Source: RECM01 sp047921215 (lineage in GTDB: Bacteria > Bacteroidota > Rhodothermia > Balneolales > Cyclonatronaceae). Taken from it: a stretch of DNA of 64,000 nucleotides. This document shows, in pieces, positions 62,100-64,000 of the stretch (its first letter is position 1; each line of letters opens with the position of its first letter). The notes beneath the pieces were generated by a model. It was not told the origin of the DNA. It ran no database searches and saw only the letters and a list, made by a program, of their open reading frames with translations. Location: positions 1 to 64,000 of the forward strand of contig JBLRWO010000013.1 in assembly GCA_047921215.1 (NCBI GenBank). Direction: 5' to 3'. The position numbers and the translations under genes were made by a program.

Positions 62100-63320
62100 T
62101 CAGATTCTGCTGGCTATCAGCATTTCAATGTCGCGATATGGCATTTGGAACATCTGGGATAACGTTTTTTTGGTTAAATGTCCTTTGTAAACATAAGTGC
62201 CGTTGCGCAAACTCACGTTTGTCCACAGTGCTTCGTTAATTCCGCCTGCATCCCCGATTTCCACAAGAAAGGGGACAATTACATTGTTAAGTGCATAGGT
62301 TGCAGTTCGGGCAACGTTTGAGGGTATATTGGGCACGCAGTAGTGAATCACATCATGGGCAAGAAAAACCGGATTACTGTGGGTAGTCGATCTGCTGGTT
62401 GCGATATTGCCGCCCTGGTCGATAACGGTATCCACAATTACACTGCCGGGTTTCATGCCGGCGACCATAGTCTCTGTTACCCAGCACGGGGCCCGGTTTC
62501 CCTCGAGCATCGCAGCACCAATCACAACATCTGCGGCTTTGGTAGCCGAGGTCAGATACTGGGTATTGGCCATTGCTGTAATAATTCTACGGTCCAGTGC
62601 ATTTTCAAGACGCCTGAGCTTGCCCAGGTCATTGTCCAGAACAAAAACCTGTGCGCCATAGCCAAGTGCCGTTCTGGCTGCATATTCACCTATTATTCCG
62701 GCACCCAGAATAACAACTGTAGCAGGTGGAACACCCGAGATTCCGCCAAGCATAACACCCTGCCCGTTTGCATAGCTTTCCAGGTAATGAGAAGCGATCT
62801 GAACAGACATAGAACCGGTTATTTCGTGCATCATCCTTACGATTGGAAAACTGCGGTCCTGGGCCTGTATAAATTCAAATCCGATTCCTGTTATTGCCTT
62901 TTTGATCATGTGGCGAAAAAAATCATCTTTTGAATTGCCCAGATGAAGGGCCGAGAAAATAACCTGCTTGTGTTGTGTGAGTTCCAGTTCGTCAGTGGTC
63001 GGTGGTGCTACCTTCAGGATGAGTTCACACTTTTTATAGAGATCTTTAACATTGTCGCATATCTGCGCACCTGTTTCCGTGTACTCATGATCAGGGAAAT
63101 TGGCCATAATTCCGGCATCCCGTTCGATAAGGACCTCATGACCATTGGCAATCAGTACAGATACACCGCCCGGGGTCAAAGAAATGCGTCGTTCGTCGTT
63201 GGAGCATTCTTTGGGCAGGCCTATCTTCAATGACACACCTGAACCGGCCGTCTTCTCCGGTTTTTCCAGGGTTTTCAAACCGTAGTCTGGCTTGTACTCA
63301 GAAGGATTAAAAATTTCCAT
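62100..63320 (-). CDS. ald: Alanine dehydrogenase
   Basis: This enzyme interconverts alanine and pyruvate plus ammonia with NAD. Using the ATG at 63320 the protein has 406 residues, including an N-terminal extension of about 30 residues before the family start IGLPKECSNDERRISLTP. Conserved parts are LILKVAPPT with the substrate Lys, SALHLGN with a catalytic His, and the NAD fold GAGIIGEYAARTALGYGAQVFVLD. PSNVARTATYALNN near the end is also typical of alanine dehydrogenases rather than transhydrogenase subunits. It is divergent from rsmA, with 77 bases between the two starts. Confidence 0.93.
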   Translation of the reverse strand: MEIFNPSEYKPDYGLKTLEKPEKTAGSGVSLKIGLPKECSNDERRISLTPGGVSVLIANGHEVLIERDAGIMANFPDHEYTETGAQICDNVKDLYKKCELILKVAPPTTDELELTQHKQVIFSALHLGNSKDDFFRHMIKKAITGIGFEFIQAQDRSFPIVRMMHEITGSMSVQIASHYLESYANGQGVMLGGISGVPPATVVILGAGIIGEYAARTALGYGAQVFVLDNDLGKLRRLENALDRRIITAMANTQYLTSATKAADVVIGAAMLEGNRAPCWVTETMVAGMKPGSVIVDTVIDQGGNIATSRSTTHSNPVFLAHDVIHYCVPNIPSNVARTATYALNNVIVPFLVEIGDAGGINEALWTNVSLRNGTYVYKGHLTKKTLSQMFQMPYRDIEMLIASRI

Positions 63321-63397
63321 CGATATCGTTAGATAACAACCATGAAATACTATGTTCGAATTTAAATGAAACCACAACCGTAATCAAAGGCAACCTG

Positions 63398-64000
63398 TTG
63401 AGTATAAAACCCAAAAAAAGTCTCGGACAACATTTTCTGATTGATCATAATATTCTTGATAAAATATCCCGTTCACCCGATTCCGGTGCCGATACACCTG
63501 TAATTGAGATCGGTCCCGGAACGGGAGCACTTACCCGGTACCTGCTCAAAAAATATAAGAAGCTGACCGTTATTGAGGTGGACAAAAGGGCGGTGGAGGT
63601 ACTTAATGATACTTTTCCGGGCCTTGAAATTATAGGCAAAGATATTCTTGAGGTTGAATGGTCCGATTTTATAAAGGATGATACGCCGCGATTGGTTGTA
63701 GGCAACCTGCCATATTATCTCACAAGCCCGATACTTTTTAAAGTTCTTGATCATTCACACTATTTCAGGGAAGCGGTTTTCATGATTCAAAAAGAGGTGG
63801 GCGATCGTATTGTGGCAAAACAGCGTTCGAAGGAGTATGGCATACTCAGTGTGCAGTTGCAACGGCTGGCCAGTGTTAAACTGCTCTTTAATGTATCCAG
63901 AAATGCTTTCAGACCTAAGCCGGATGTTGAAAGCTGCGTGATCAGACTGACATTCGACCGGCCCGCTCTTGTATGTTCCGTTACGTATTTCAAGTTGGTC
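63398..64000 (+). CDS. rsmA: 16S rRNA dimethyladenosine transferase RsmA (KsgA), 3' end outside window
   Basis: This enzyme dimethylates two adjacent adenines near the 3' end of 16S rRNA during small-subunit assembly. A TTG at 63398, preceded by AAAGG, opens a frame that runs off the window with 201 residues and no stop. No in-frame ATG lies upstream. Motifs appear in order: KKSLGQHFLID at the N-terminus, the SAM loop VIEIGPGTGALTRYL, the acidic end of strand 2 in VIEVDKRAVE and the catalytic NLPYYLTSPILF. About two thirds of a usual 260-280-residue protein is present. Confidence 0.94.
   Translation, partial: MSIKPKKSLGQHFLIDHNILDKISRSPDSGADTPVIEIGPGTGALTRYLLKKYKKLTVIEVDKRAVEVLNDTFPGLEIIGKDILEVEWSDFIKDDTPRLVVGNLPYYLTSPILFKVLDHSHYFREAVFMIQKEVGDRIVAKQRSKEYGILSVQLQRLASVKLLFNVSRNAFRPKPDVESCVIRLTFDRPALVCSVTYFKLV

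Noticed and set aside
59552..64000. CAAGTTGGTC found three times (about 59552, 62071 and 63991)
   Set aside because: One copy spans the start of the SDR gene and one is inside rsmA. There is no common context, so I treat it as chance.

Overview
The window is a chromosomal stretch of a Gram-negative bacterium of the Bacteroidota/Rhodothermota (FCB) lineage, perhaps a Balneolales-like organism. The support is a SusC/SusD pair, many lipoproteins with their own lgt, a fused hisIE, a HisB of bifunctional ancestry, a DUF5117-type zinc protease, a TetR-controlled fad cluster and frequent TTG starts. No rRNA, CRISPR array, prophage or insertion sequence was seen. There is one tRNA (Pro, anticodon CGG).

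Layout. 1-2.9 kb: tRNA-Pro, then hisIE and hisF behind an endonuclease/exonuclease/phosphatase-family gene. 3-8.1 kb: a small lipoprotein, an aldehyde dehydrogenase, an outer-membrane barrel with a coiled coil and a SPOR-like end, and a DUF4139 protein. 8.2-13.8 kb: hisG-D-C-B-H-A. The histidine pathway is therefore split between hisA and hisF by a 6.3-kb block, and HisB carries only a decayed remnant of its phosphatase domain. 14.4-25.7 kb: susC-susD followed by four DUF1343/NamZ (GH171, exo-N-acetylmuramidase) family genes. One of these is fused to a phosphodiester-glycosidase (NAGPA) domain and one is divergent at the proposed active site. This looks like a locus for harvesting peptidoglycan amino sugars and is the most interesting system here.

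26-32.4 kb: lepA, a small exported protein and lepB (signal peptidase I) in one operon, then a GMC flavoprotein with its small subunit. 32.5-36.6 kb: rlmN, osmC-like and a DPP-IV-type peptidase. 36.8-43.9 kb: tetR, fadB-like, fadA-like and fadE-like genes. Identical 13-bp palindromes precede tetR and fadB, suggesting autoregulated fatty-acid beta-oxidation. 44-47.6 kb: a double-GNAT acetyltransferase, an mtfA-like peptidase in unusually G+C-rich DNA, and the wreck of a polyamine ABC operon: the start of potA joined to the end of potC, followed by an intact-looking potD.

47.9-59.1 kb: a lipoprotein zinc metalloprotease, a 9-bp minisatellite, a beta-propeller lipoprotein, a phosphohexomutase, lgt and cysS, then a tightly overlapping operon of glycerate kinase, BatA-like VWA protein and HAD phosphatase. 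59.1-64 kb: a 600-bp gene-free stretch ending in a strong terminator (possible small RNA), mgtE, a short-chain dehydrogenase, alanine dehydrogenase, and the start of rsmA (ksgA), cut by the window edge.

All calls rest on reading motifs, gene order and sequence by eye. No database search was run.
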